Shown piece after piece: positions 1 through 7,762 of a stretch of 64,000 nt of DNA. The DNA lies in contig NZ_JAKJXE010000014.1 in assembly GCF_021728295.1 (NCBI RefSeq), forward strand, positions 1 through 64,000. Direction: 5' to 3'. How positions within the stretch are numbered: the first letter of the stretch is position 1; every line of letters begins with the position of its first letter. This DNA is from Pseudomonas petrae (GTDB lineage: Bacteria > Pseudomonadota > Gammaproteobacteria > Pseudomonadales > Pseudomonadaceae). A program made the position numbers and the translations under genes. A model generated the notes under the pieces. That model was not told where the DNA came from and searched no databases. It was given only the letters and a program-made list of their open reading frames with translations.

Positions 1-117
1 GACCACAGCAGTGCAGCCGTGCAAAAAGCCGATAGGCGTCAAACCCAGGGCTTCCAGTCGATCTTCCGCAACAATCAGGCAAGCGGCCGCCGCATCGTTG
101 CGCTGGCAGGCATTACC
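1..117 (-). pseudogene. Thiolase (acetyl-CoA acetyltransferase family) fragment, cut by the window edge
   Basis: Read leftward from about 117, the frame contains CQRNDAAAACLIVAEDRL followed by a GLTP segment. This resembles the conserved NDxAAA(C/A)LxxxE...LGLTP region in the C-terminal half of thiolases. The frame is open to base 1, so the rest of the domain may continue outside the window. Immediately upstream there is an in-frame TAA and no thiolase-like sequence, so the 5' part is missing. The break falls inside a strong hairpin at 108-139. It is most likely a truncated remnant. Confidence 0.5.
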
Positions 118-139
118 CGCTCGTTAGCGGGGAATGCCT
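108..139. repeat. 14-bp inverted repeat (hairpin) at the thiolase breakpoint
   Basis: aggcattacccgct (108-121) and agcggggaatgcct (126-139) pair at 13 of 14 positions around a cgtt loop. There is no T-run, so it is not a typical terminator. It sits exactly where the thiolase similarity stops, which suggests a recombination or insertion scar, although a chance palindrome is possible. Confidence 0.5.
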
Positions 140-268
140 CGATCGGGGCTGTGAAGCGCATGACATTGCCGGTGCAGAACGCCATTGAGGTCGCGACACA
201 GCCCCGTTATTGGCACACTGTGCAGCATTCGCTTAAACACACAGCGCCAACCTTTATCTGGACGTCAC

Positions 269-508
269 ATGACACCCAACGCAGAACTCTATAACCCTTC
301 CACCGAATACGCCGACAAGCTGATTTCGCGGATCGGACAAACACCTTCGTGGATCGCCAAGCGTATTGGCGTCACTGACAAGCGCATCCGCTACATCCTG
401 GACGGCGAAAGAACCGTCAAGGGAGAGACCACGCCCATTCAGATGACGTACACCGAGCAGTTCGCCCTTGAGTGTCTTGTCCAAGAGGCCATCGCCCTTA
501 AAAGGTAA
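269..508 (+). CDS. Small helix-turn-helix protein (79 aa)
   Basis: The likely start is ATG 269. The open frame extends back to 185 but that part looks non-coding. Residues about 28-50 (SWIAKRIGVTDKRIRYILDG) look like a compact helix-turn-helix: the WIAKRIGVT helix followed by a recognition-helix-like KRIRYIL. There is no signal peptide or membrane segment. The protein is of the size and type found on phages, plasmids and other accessory DNA. It converges on the AAA ATPase gene, 21 bp between stops. A DNA-binding role is inferred from the fold pattern only, and no target is known; the TATAG array upstream of the ATPase is a candidate. Confidence 0.6.
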   Translation: MTPNAELYNPSTEYADKLISRIGQTPSWIAKRIGVTDKRIRYILDGERTVKGETTPIQMTYTEQFALECLVQEAIALKR

Positions 509-529
509 CGATTCCGGGCTGCCGCGACG

Positions 530-1684
530 CTACAAGCCTTCCAGCAGCCCGTCCGCACGAAGCAAATCAACGATCACGTGCTCATCCACCGCATACACAC
601 CCCGCGAAGCCTTCCAGACCAGGTTCTTTTCCTGCAAGGCAATGAGGGCTTGTTGCACGCCCGGCACCTCAACCTTGATGTCGCTTTCTGCAATCCCCGC
701 CTGCTTCATCGCTGCGGCGTACAACGCCATGGTGGGCGCCTCGAACGGGGCGTAGCTGTCGCCCATACTGCCCATGACGCGAATCACGGCGGACTGGATC
801 GGAGTAAGGCTGTGGATCACCTTCTTGAGGTTCGCGTTCAGCTCATCCGCTTGCGCCCGAACCAGCTCGGCAAACCGCTCGCGTACGTCTTCAGGGTCGA
901 TGAAAAAGTCAAAGCGGATGGCATCAGCCGCCGCACCGAGCAGTTCGGGGCGATAGCCACTTTCTTTGAACAGCTGGAACACCTCCGCCGGATCGAGCGG
1001 CGATGGCAGGTCGATGTTGGCGCACAGCCAATCAATGTAGTTTTGATCGAGCGTCGGGAACGGCACCATCGACGCCCCGAAGAACGCCTGATCCTTGCTA
1101 TTGCGCAGCATGGCCAGCTTGTCCCGGTTCGAGCCGGTGCAGACGATGCGCAGACCGTGGTGCCGGGAGCTGTTGAGTTCGTCCCTTGCCGCCTTGAGCG
1201 CGAACAGCGCCGCCACACCCGCCTCGGTAGTGATCGCGTGCTGCGCTTCATCGATCATCAGAACAATGAGCTTCTGCGATTCGTCGGAGAGCGCCACCAG
1301 CGCGGTGGTGAGGTCGATGTCTTTGCCGAGGCCAATTTTATCCACGCTGAAGTTCAAACCACCGACGACCACCTTCTCTATTCCGGAAGACTTGGCCAGT
1401 CGTGTGATGAAACCATCGTTTCGGCCAACCGCTTCGCGGATGGCTTCCACGATGACAAGGCCGGGATCTTTGGTCAGGTCTTGCCAGAGGTCGGCGTACA
1501 ACACAATGGCCCCCGCTTTTTCTAGCGCGGGGCGCAGGTCTTCACGCGCGAAGGTGGATTTGCCGGTACGCCGTGGCGCTGCCAGGAAGACGCCTGAGCT
1601 CGCGGAACTGCCCACAGATACCTGCATGATCAGCTTCGAGAGCCGGGCGGCCAACTCGGGACGGTGGTAGAAGATTTCAGGCAT
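530..1684 (-). CDS. AAA+/archaeal-type ATPase
   Basis: A 384-residue P-loop ATPase. Walker A is APRRTGKST at residues 36-44 and Walker B is LIVLMIDEAQH at about 139-149. A sensor-1-like segment (VCTGSNRDKLAM) follows, then a C-terminal half with winged-helix character (DEHVIVDLLRADG at the end). The layout resembles stand-alone archaeal-type ATPases and ORC/TnsC-like proteins: P-loop domain followed by a DNA-binding lid. There is no nuclease, transposase or toxin domain in the protein or beside it. The start is ATG 1684, and directly upstream lie eight phased TATAG repeats that must include its promoter. It converges with the small HTH gene. Function is unknown; DNA-associated ATPase is the best guess. 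Confidence 0.75.
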   Translation of the reverse strand: MPEIFYHRPELAARLSKLIMQVSVGSSASSGVFLAAPRRTGKSTFAREDLRPALEKAGAIVLYADLWQDLTKDPGLVIVEAIREAVGRNDGFITRLAKSSGIEKVVVGGLNFSVDKIGLGKDIDLTTALVALSDESQKLIVLMIDEAQHAITTEAGVAALFALKAARDELNSSRHHGLRIVCTGSNRDKLAMLRNSKDQAFFGASMVPFPTLDQNYIDWLCANIDLPSPLDPAEVFQLFKESGYRPELLGAAADAIRFDFFIDPEDVRERFAELVRAQADELNANLKKVIHSLTPIQSAVIRVMGSMGDSYAPFEAPTMALYAAAMKQAGIAESDIKVEVPGVQQALIALQEKNLVWKASRGVYAVDEHVIVDLLRADGLLEGL

Positions 1685-1706
1685 CTGTAGACCTCGATCA
1701 CATCTC

Positions 1707-1800
1707 TATAGGCAATTATAGAGCGACTATAGACCAATTATAGATGTGAGTGAAATCTACGTTTATAGGTGATTATAGAACGACTATAGAACGATTATAA
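1707..1800. promoter_or_regulatory. Phased TATAG repeat array upstream of the ATPase gene
   Basis: TATAG occurs at 1707, 1717, 1728, 1739, 1764, 1774 and 1785, with TATAA at 1796. Spacing within each group of four is 10, 11 and 11 bp, about one helical turn. The second group repeats the first at an exact 57-bp offset. Several copies are extended to CTATAG, which is palindromic. This is what a cooperative one-face protein-binding array (operators or iterons) looks like. It lies 23-116 bp upstream of the ATPase start. Confidence 0.75.
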
Positions 1801-1898
1801 AAACGTGACTTTAGCCATGCGACATCCATCGGCGCCCGCAGAACATTCGGGTGCCGCCGGGCCAAAGCGTCAGCACACTCTTCTGAGATGGGGATTTC

Positions 1899-2732
1899 CT
1901 AATCGATCAACCCCTGCGCGTCATAAAACGGATACGGCCCTGGGTAATCACCGAACACGCCGTTGTGGGTCACCAGGCCCTGCTCCGCATCCCAGCGATG
2001 CAGCAGGTAGCCCGCCGGCTCAAGGTTGAAATGCGCCGGTGCGTCGTCGCGAAGGTCCAGCACGATCTGGTGCGAGGTGCCCGGGCAGGTGCAACTGAGG
2101 CTGCCGGCAAAGCGCCGTTGCATCGGCCGATGCAGATGGCCGCACAGCACCCGTTCGACTTGCGGGTGACGGGCGATCACCTCCTCCAGCGCCGCGCCGT
2201 TGATGAACCCTTCGCGTTCCATGTGGCCGATCCCGGTGACAAAGGGCGGATGGTGCATGATCAACAGGGTCGGCACGTCCGGGCGTCGGCCGAGGACTTC
2301 ATCCAGCCAGGCCATCTGACTGTCCAGCACCTGCCCGCCGTGGGCACCGGGAATGGTCGAGTCCAGACCGATCAGCCTCACCGGATGCTCTTCGACGATC
2401 CAGTCCAGTGGCGCTTCGGCAGAGATCGGCAGGTACACGTGATCGGCGAACTCGGCCAGCAGGTGCTCGCGGACGTCGTGATTACCGGGCACCAGGTAGT
2501 ACGGCATGCTCAGGCGCGCCAGCTCGGGGTGCAAGACGGCGTATTCATCCGGCCGACCGAAATCCACCAGGTCGCCGCTGATCACCACGATGTCGGGACG
2601 CGGCGTGCTGGCATTCAGATGATCGACCGCGCGACGCAACGCGCCGAGGGTGTCGACCACGCCATAGGTCAGCTTGTTGCCGGCTTTGAGGTGCAGATCG
2701 CTGATCTGCGCAATGAGAAACGGAAGACTCAA
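1899..2732 (-). CDS. GpdQ-like metallophosphodiesterase
   Basis: A calcineurin-fold phosphodiesterase of class III (GpdQ/CpdA type). With the TTG start at 2732 all five metal motifs are present: D12-x-H14, GD54, GNHD (83-86), HH (160-161) and GH199LH201. Features shared with Enterobacter GpdQ include GRPDEY after GDLVDF, the YLVPGNHD block, PGTSHQ and the LLHRW...GPYPFYD C-terminus. GpdQ hydrolyses glycerophosphodiesters and other phosphodiesters at a two-metal site; cyclic nucleotides are an alternative. It is the last gene of a leftward ABC-importer operon. A TTG at 2747 is an alternative start, but GGTAGG lies 6 nt before 2732, and the shorter form matches family N-termini better. Confidence 0.82.
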   Translation of the reverse strand: MSLPFLIAQISDLHLKAGNKLTYGVVDTLGALRRAVDHLNASTPRPDIVVISGDLVDFGRPDEYAVLHPELARLSMPYYLVPGNHDVREHLLAEFADHVYLPISAEAPLDWIVEEHPVRLIGLDSTIPGAHGGQVLDSQMAWLDEVLGRRPDVPTLLIMHHPPFVTGIGHMEREGFINGAALEEVIARHPQVERVLCGHLHRPMQRRFAGSLSCTCPGTSHQIVLDLRDDAPAHFNLEPAGYLLHRWDAEQGLVTHNGVFGDYPGPYPFYDAQGLID

Positions 2733-2756
2733 AATTGACCTACCCAAAAACGATGA

Positions 2757-3788
2757 TTACGGGTGCAGGGCGAACAGTGCCTGCGGCTCGATGGCCAGGG
2801 CAATGAGATCGCCCGGGGCATGAATAACGCTGTCGGCGCTGTCGACCAGCAGCGGTTGCGCAGCGCCGACCTCAATCAGCAAGCGGCTTTGCGCGCCCTG
2901 AAAAAACTGTCCCAGCAGACGCCCGTGCAGGTGCCCTTCGCTCTTCACCACCCGCAGGTGCTCGGGCCGGCAATAGACGGTGGACGGCTCACCCGACCCA
3001 CTCCACGGCAGTTCGCCGCCACTGACTTTCAGGCCGTTGCTAGTGCGGCCTGCCACCGAGAAGGCGTTGAGATTGCCGACGAAACCGGCCACGAACGGGT
3101 TGGCCGGCTGCTGATAGATTTCACGCGGGGTGCCGAGCTGGGCGATGCGCCCTTGCTGCATGACCAGGATCCGGTCGCCCAGGGCCATGGCTTCGCCCTG
3201 GTCGTGGGTGACGAACACCGACGTAATGCCAAGGCCGCGTAACAGCTGATCGAGTTCGCTGCGCAGGCGTTCACGCAGTTGCGCGTCCAGTGCGGCAAGG
3301 GGTTCGTCGAGCAGCAGGACTTTCGGCCGTGGCGCCAGGGCGCGGGCCAATGCCACCCGCTGACGCTGCCCGCCCGACAGCTCATGAATGCCGCGCTTGG
3401 CGTGTTCCTGCAGCCCAACCAGTTCCAGTAGTTCGGCGCAGCGCTTGTTGCGCTCGGCGACGGCCATACCGCGCACCTTCAGGCCATACACGATGTTGCC
3501 TTCCACCGAGAGGTTGGGAAACAGCGCGTAATTCTGAAAGACCATGCCGACGTCGCGGCGCTCGATGGGCAGACGGGTGACGTCTTGATCACCGAAGAAC
3601 ACCTGGCCGACGTCCGGCCGCTCCAGCCCGGCGATCATCCGCAGGGTGGTGGTTTTACCGCAACCGGACGGGCCGAGGATCGCCAGGGTCTCCCCCGCCT
3701 CGATGGTCAGGTTGAGGTCGTGAACGGCAACAGTGCCGTCGGCGAAGGCCTTGCGGCAGCCGATCAGGCGCAGCGTGGTTCCAGTCAT
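2757..3788 (-). CDS. ABC transporter ATP-binding protein (Fe3+/putrescine/phosphonate class)
   Basis: A 343-residue importer ATPase. It has Walker A GPSGCGKTT near residue 38, a Q-loop in MVFQNYALFP, the signature LSGGQRQR, Walker B LLLDEPLAAL and the H-loop in FVTHDQGEA. A C-terminal TOBE-like region (from about 270) is typical of the FbpC/PotA/MalK class. It energises the two permeases encoded just upstream. ATG 3788 overlaps the permease stop as ATGA, implying translational coupling. The frame is open further 5' (to 4193), but that part is antisense-like low-quality sequence within the permease gene and is not used. Confidence 0.93.
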   Translation of the reverse strand: MTGTTLRLIGCRKAFADGTVAVHDLNLTIEAGETLAILGPSGCGKTTTLRMIAGLERPDVGQVFFGDQDVTRLPIERRDVGMVFQNYALFPNLSVEGNIVYGLKVRGMAVAERNKRCAELLELVGLQEHAKRGIHELSGGQRQRVALARALAPRPKVLLLDEPLAALDAQLRERLRSELDQLLRGLGITSVFVTHDQGEAMALGDRILVMQQGRIAQLGTPREIYQQPANPFVAGFVGNLNAFSVAGRTSNGLKVSGGELPWSGSGEPSTVYCRPEHLRVVKSEGHLHGRLLGQFFQGAQSRLLIEVGAAQPLLVDSADSVIHAPGDLIALAIEPQALFALHP

Positions 3789-4579
3789 CTTTGCTCTCCA
3801 CGGGAAAGGCGCGCGCTGATGGCCTGCAATGCCACCAGCAGCGGCACGATCATCAGCAGAAATATGAGGGTGTAGGCGCTGGCCACTTCCAGCCGCGCCG
3901 AGGCGTAACTGTCCGCCAGACCGACCGGCAGGGTTTTGGTCATGGGCGTGTGCAGCATCCACGACAGGTTGAATTCGCCCAGGGACAGCGTGACCACCAT
4001 CAGCACGCCGGCAAGAATCCCCGCGCGGCAGTTGGGCACCACGACGCTGAAAAACCGTCGCAACGGTCCGGCACCGAGACTGGCGGCGGCCTCTTCCAGC
4101 ACGGGCAGGTGTTGACGCTGCATCACCGCCATCACCGGCCGCACCAGAAACGGCAACGTGAACAGCACGTGGCCGACGAGGATGAACAGCCAACTGCTGC
4201 GGAAACTGCCGAACTGGCCGTAGGTCAGCAGCAGGGCCAGGGCGCTGGCGAGGCCCGGCATGGCGACCGGCAAGACCATCAATTCCTCAAAGGCGCGACT
4301 GAAACGGTTGTTCATCCGCACCAGTGCATACGCGGCGGGTACGCCGATCACGCAGACGCACACCGCGCAGGCGAAGGCCAGTTGCAGCGACAGCCACACC
4401 GTCGGCGAATAGGCCTGCCAGACTTGCGCGATCCAGTCGAAGGTCAAGCCGCTGGACACGCCCTGAAAGTAATTACGCGTCAGCCCGGCCAGCAGCGACA
4501 TCAGCACCGGGACCAGCATGAAGGCGCAGACCAGCAGCGTGAACAGCAGCTGCACAATGAACAGCGATGAGCGCTTCAC
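3785..4579 (-). CDS. ABC transporter permease (second)
   Basis: A 264-residue inner-membrane permease of the binding-protein-dependent family. It has about six hydrophobic segments, starting with SLFIVQLLFTLLVCAFMLVP. The cytoplasmic EAA loop is at EEAAASLGAGPLRRFFSVVVP, where it contacts the ATPase. Its start overlaps the stop of the preceding permease (4576-4579) and its own stop overlaps the ATPase start. This four-base overlap chain shows a tightly coupled operon. Substrate specificity is set by the binding protein at 5446-6450. Confidence 0.92.
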   Translation of the reverse strand: MKRSSLFIVQLLFTLLVCAFMLVPVLMSLLAGLTRNYFQGVSSGLTFDWIAQVWQAYSPTVWLSLQLAFACAVCVCVIGVPAAYALVRMNNRFSRAFEELMVLPVAMPGLASALALLLTYGQFGSFRSSWLFILVGHVLFTLPFLVRPVMAVMQRQHLPVLEEAAASLGAGPLRRFFSVVVPNCRAGILAGVLMVVTLSLGEFNLSWMLHTPMTKTLPVGLADSYASARLEVASAYTLIFLLMIVPLLVALQAISARLSRGEQR

Positions 4580-5445
4580 AGGACGGTCGCCGATTGCTTG
4601 ACCATGCGCCGCGCGAGCAGCAACACCGCCCAGGTCAGCGCGCCCAATACCACCGACAGCGCAGCCGCGACGGTAAAGTTGGCGTAATTGGTGAACACGT
4701 TGTAGATCGCCACGGGGGTGACGTTCAGCTGGGTGCCGAGCGTGAACGCCGTGCCGAACGCGCCCATGGACGTGGCAAAACAGATCGCACCGCAGGACAC
4801 CAACGCCGGTGCCAGCCCGGGAATGATCACGTCACACACCACCCGCCAGTGCCCCGCGCCGAGGGAATGCGCGGCCTCTTCCAGGCTGCGGTCGAGGCTT
4901 TCGCAGGCGGCCATAATCGTGAGGATCACTCGGGGAATCGAGAAATACAGATAACCGAGGAACAGGCCCGCCAGGGAATAGGCGAACACCCAGCGCTCAC
5001 CCGCCAGTTTCAGGCCGAGCATGGCAAACAGACCCTGCCGCCCTGCCAGCAGAATCACCAGAAAGCCCACCACCACGCCGGGAAATGCCAACGGAAAGGT
5101 CAGCAGCGCCACCAGTGTGGCGCGTCCAAAAAAACGCTGTCGGGCGAGAAACACCCCGGTGATGCCGCCGACCAGCAGCGCGGCGAAGGTCACCACCGCC
5201 GCGAGCACGCAGGTTTGCGCCAAGCTGCCCAGGTACTGCGGGCTGCTCAGCACTTGCCAATAACCGCTGCCGGCGCCGTCCCGCTGCTGTCCGCCGAGCA
5301 ATATCAAATGTGCTAATGGCAAGATCCAGAACGCCGCGAGTACTGCCGCCGCTGGCGCCAGGGCCCAGGCCGCTGTCGGGCGCAGACGCCCTGGCCGCGA
5401 CCCGCGCGCGCCGGCGGCCTGCGCCTTCAAAACCGTGCTGCTCAC
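4576..5445 (-). CDS. ABC transporter permease (first)
   Basis: A 289-residue permease with about six membrane segments and an EAA loop (EEAAHSLGAGHWRVVCDVII). The start is a GTG at 5445, directly abutting the TAA stop of the substrate-binding protein. It pairs with the second permease to form a heterodimeric channel, as in 2-aminoethylphosphonate, iron and putrescine importers. The polar N-terminal extension before the first membrane segment is rich in Ala, Arg and Gly and looks unstructured. Confidence 0.92.
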   Translation of the reverse strand: MSSTVLKAQAAGARGSRPGRLRPTAAWALAPAAAVLAAFWILPLAHLILLGGQQRDGAGSGYWQVLSSPQYLGSLAQTCVLAAVVTFAALLVGGITGVFLARQRFFGRATLVALLTFPLAFPGVVVGFLVILLAGRQGLFAMLGLKLAGERWVFAYSLAGLFLGYLYFSIPRVILTIMAACESLDRSLEEAAHSLGAGHWRVVCDVIIPGLAPALVSCGAICFATSMGAFGTAFTLGTQLNVTPVAIYNVFTNYANFTVAAALSVVLGALTWAVLLLARRMVKQSATVL

Positions 5446-6450
5446 TTACTTGACCTCGCTCAAATAGCGCGCGGAAAAGGCTTCCTGCACGTCGGCCATG
5501 TGCTGGTAATCCACCACGCCGGCGCGGGCGTAATCGCTGTCCGGTAGAAACTGCGCGGCTACGTCGGCCGGCATTTTCATGGCGCGAACCGGGCGCAGAT
5601 ACGCCTTGGCCCACAGTGCCTGGCCCTGCTCGGAGAGGACGAAATCCAGCACCTTTTCGGCGTTGGCCTGATGCGGAGCATTGGCGACCAGACTCATCAC
5701 GTAGGGAACGCTGATGCTGCCCTCTTTCGGGATGACGAAGGCGACGTTGGCCTTGTCCTTGTAGCGGGCGCGGTAGGCGTTGAAGTCGTAGTCCACGAGG
5801 ATCGGCAATTCGCCCGACAGCACCCGCGCATAGGCCGTTTGCTTGGGCACGATCGGCGCGTTCTTCGCCAGTTTCTGGAAGTAGTCGATGGCCGGGGCGA
5901 AGTTATCCAGGGTGCCGCCCATGGCCTGATTGATCGCCACGGCGGAGACGTAGCCGACGAATGCGCTGGACGGATCGAGGTAACCGACCATGCCTTTGTA
6001 TTCCGGCTTGAGCAGATCAGCCCAGCTTTGCGGGACCGGCAAGCCACCCAGTGCATCGACGTTGACCATGATGCCGAGGGTGCCGGAGTGGATCGCGAAC
6101 CAGTGACCCTCCGGGTCTTTCAGGCCTGCGGGAATTTGCTCCCAGCCTTTGGGTTTGTAGGTGCCGACCACGCCGGCTTTCTGCGCCTGCAAGCCGAAGG
6201 TCACGCCGTAATACACCACGTCCGCCACCGGGGCGGCTTTTTCGGCCACCAGTTGCGCCAGCGACTGGCCGGAGTTCTTGTTGTCCAGCGGCACTTGCAC
6301 GCCGGTGCTGTCGGCGATGGCCTTGAGCTGGGTGCCCCAGTCCGCCCACTCTGGCGGGCAGTTGTAGCAAATCGCGGTTTCGGCGGCCTGGGTCAGGCTG
6401 GCCACGCCACACAGCAGCAGTGCCGCCAAGGTTTTACTGAAGCGGATCAT
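5446..6450 (-). CDS. ABC transporter periplasmic solute-binding protein (family 1)
   Basis: A 334-residue precursor with a Sec signal peptide (KTLAALLLCGVASLTQAAET; cleavage is likely after the Ala-rich end). The mature part is a two-lobed family 1 extracellular binding protein of the Fe3+/2-aminoethylphosphonate/thiamine cluster. ATG 6450 is preceded by a GAGGAG ribosome site. The ligand is unknown. Because the operon also encodes a GpdQ-like phosphodiesterase, a phosphodiester such as a glycerophosphodiester is a reasonable inference. A CYNCP motif near the mature N-terminus is unusual for this family and could form a disulfide. Confidence 0.88.
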   Translation of the reverse strand: MIRFSKTLAALLLCGVASLTQAAETAICYNCPPEWADWGTQLKAIADSTGVQVPLDNKNSGQSLAQLVAEKAAPVADVVYYGVTFGLQAQKAGVVGTYKPKGWEQIPAGLKDPEGHWFAIHSGTLGIMVNVDALGGLPVPQSWADLLKPEYKGMVGYLDPSSAFVGYVSAVAINQAMGGTLDNFAPAIDYFQKLAKNAPIVPKQTAYARVLSGELPILVDYDFNAYRARYKDKANVAFVIPKEGSISVPYVMSLVANAPHQANAEKVLDFVLSEQGQALWAKAYLRPVRAMKMPADVAAQFLPDSDYARAGVVDYQHMADVQEAFSARYLSEVK

Positions 6451-7480
6451 GGAGCGTCTCCTCGTAGGGCTGATTGTAGGGTTGACTACTTTCGCCCGGC
6501 CGGATGTGGCACGGCAGGCAATGGGAAGTCGGGGCGGCGCCGGCGATCTGCGCCAGCAATTGATCGATGACGGTGGTTGCCAGCGCGGCGACGGGCTGGA
6601 CCACGCTGCACAGGGTCGGGTGCATCTGAGTGCCGATGGCAATGCCGTCGAAACCGATGATCGACAGCTGCTGGGGCACCGCCCATCCATGGCGGCGCAG
6701 TTCGGCGATCAGGCTGATCGCCAGCAAATCGTTGGAGCAGACCAGCGCTGTGGGCGCGTGATGGCCTCCTAGTAACGGCGCGAGCGCGGCGAAATCGGCC
6801 TGGGTGTGGCTCGGCATCTCGATGATGGGCATGGCGGTGATCGGCGGTTGTGAGGTGCCGCGTTCGCCCATGGCGTCGCAGTAACCTGCGTAGCGCTGCC
6901 GCGCCCGGTCGGACTGCAGCGTCGGCCCCGCGACCATGCCGATGCGTCGATGACCGGCGTCCAGCAGATAGCGCGTGGCCAGGGCCATGCCCGCACGGTT
7001 GTCCACCGAGACGGCGCTGTATTCGGTGCTGCCGGGCTGGTGGTAGGCGAGTACAAACGGCGTGTCCTCGGTGCTGAGGCTTTGCAGCACGCGATTGCTG
7101 TGGGCGTCAGTGACGGTGAGGACCAGGCCGTCGACGCGTTGGCGCAGCAGCTCCTCAACCACTGCGCTTTCCCGCTCGGCGCTGTAATCGGTGGTCGCCA
7201 GCAGCAGGTTATAGCCTCGCGAACGCGCGGCGCGCTCCATGGCTTGAAATTGTTCGGCAAAGACCGGATTGAGCAGGCTCGGCACGACCACGCCAATGAG
7301 CTGGGTGGTTTGCAGGCGCAACTGGCGGCCCAGCAGATTGGGGCGAAAACCCAGTTCCCGCGCGGCGGCGAATACCTGCTCACGGGTCGTTGGACGCACC
7401 ACTTCAGGGGAGGCAAAACACCGGGCAGCGGTCGCTCTGGAAACCCCGGCCACCCTCGCAACGTCTTTCAGGTCACTCAT
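6434..7480 (-). CDS. LacI-family transcriptional regulator
   Basis: 348 residues from ATG 7480; GTG 7486 is two codons earlier. The N-terminal LacI helix-turn-helix and hinge (LKDVARVAGVSRATAARCF) is followed by a periplasmic-binding-protein-like effector domain from about residue 60. Its 3' end overlaps the start of the solute-binding protein by 17 bp, so regulator and importer are probably co-transcribed. A perfect 14-bp palindrome (7492-7505) lies 12 bp before its start and is the obvious autoregulatory operator. The inducer is probably the imported solute or a product of it. Confidence 0.92.
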   Translation of the reverse strand: MSDLKDVARVAGVSRATAARCFASPEVVRPTTREQVFAAARELGFRPNLLGRQLRLQTTQLIGVVVPSLLNPVFAEQFQAMERAARSRGYNLLLATTDYSAERESAVVEELLRQRVDGLVLTVTDAHSNRVLQSLSTEDTPFVLAYHQPGSTEYSAVSVDNRAGMALATRYLLDAGHRRIGMVAGPTLQSDRARQRYAGYCDAMGERGTSQPPITAMPIIEMPSHTQADFAALAPLLGGHHAPTALVCSNDLLAISLIAELRRHGWAVPQQLSIIGFDGIAIGTQMHPTLCSVVQPVAALATTVIDQLLAQIAGAAPTSHCLPCHIRPGESSQPYNQPYEETLHDPLQ

Positions 7481-7491
7481 GATCACTCGCT

Positions 7492-7505
7492 TGAGATCGA
7501 TCTCA
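7492..7505. promoter_or_regulatory. Probable LacI-family operator
   Basis: tgagatcgatctca is a perfect palindrome with a central CG, the shape of LacI/GalR-family operators. It lies between the REP pair and the regulator start (7480), so binding would repress the whole importer operon. Confidence 0.7.
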
Positions 7506-7621
7506 TTGGCGAGGACATTACGGCGTCAATGTGGCATTTCAGGGGCGGGGGTGTGACAGATTGGAGTCAATGGGGGTTGCAGGGGCCAGCTGCGTAGGTA
7601 GACATGTGACTGGCTCAACTC

Positions 7622-7719
7622 ACTGTAGGACCGGCTTCAGCCGGGAAGGCGTCAGGTGTCACACCGTAAATCTGGGGGTGTCCGGACTGGCCTCTTCCCG
7701 GCTGAAGCCGGTCCTGCAA
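7622..7719. repeat. REP pair in inverted orientation (BIME)
   Basis: A forward REP (gtaggaccggcttcagccgg, 7625-7644, followed by gaaggcg) faces an inverted copy (tcttcccggctgaagccggt, 7693-7712). About 45 bp separate them. The pair lies between the divergent 5' end of the lacI operon and the 3' end of the RTX gene, the usual location for Pseudomonas REPs. Confidence 0.9.
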
Positions 7720-7762
7720 TGAGATCGCGTGCAGCCTGAGAGACCGCATGCATTGAAGGCGA

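Noticed and set aside
108..139. Integron attC-like site
   Set aside because: A hairpin is present but the conserved RYYYAAC/GTTRRRY ends and an integrase are not.
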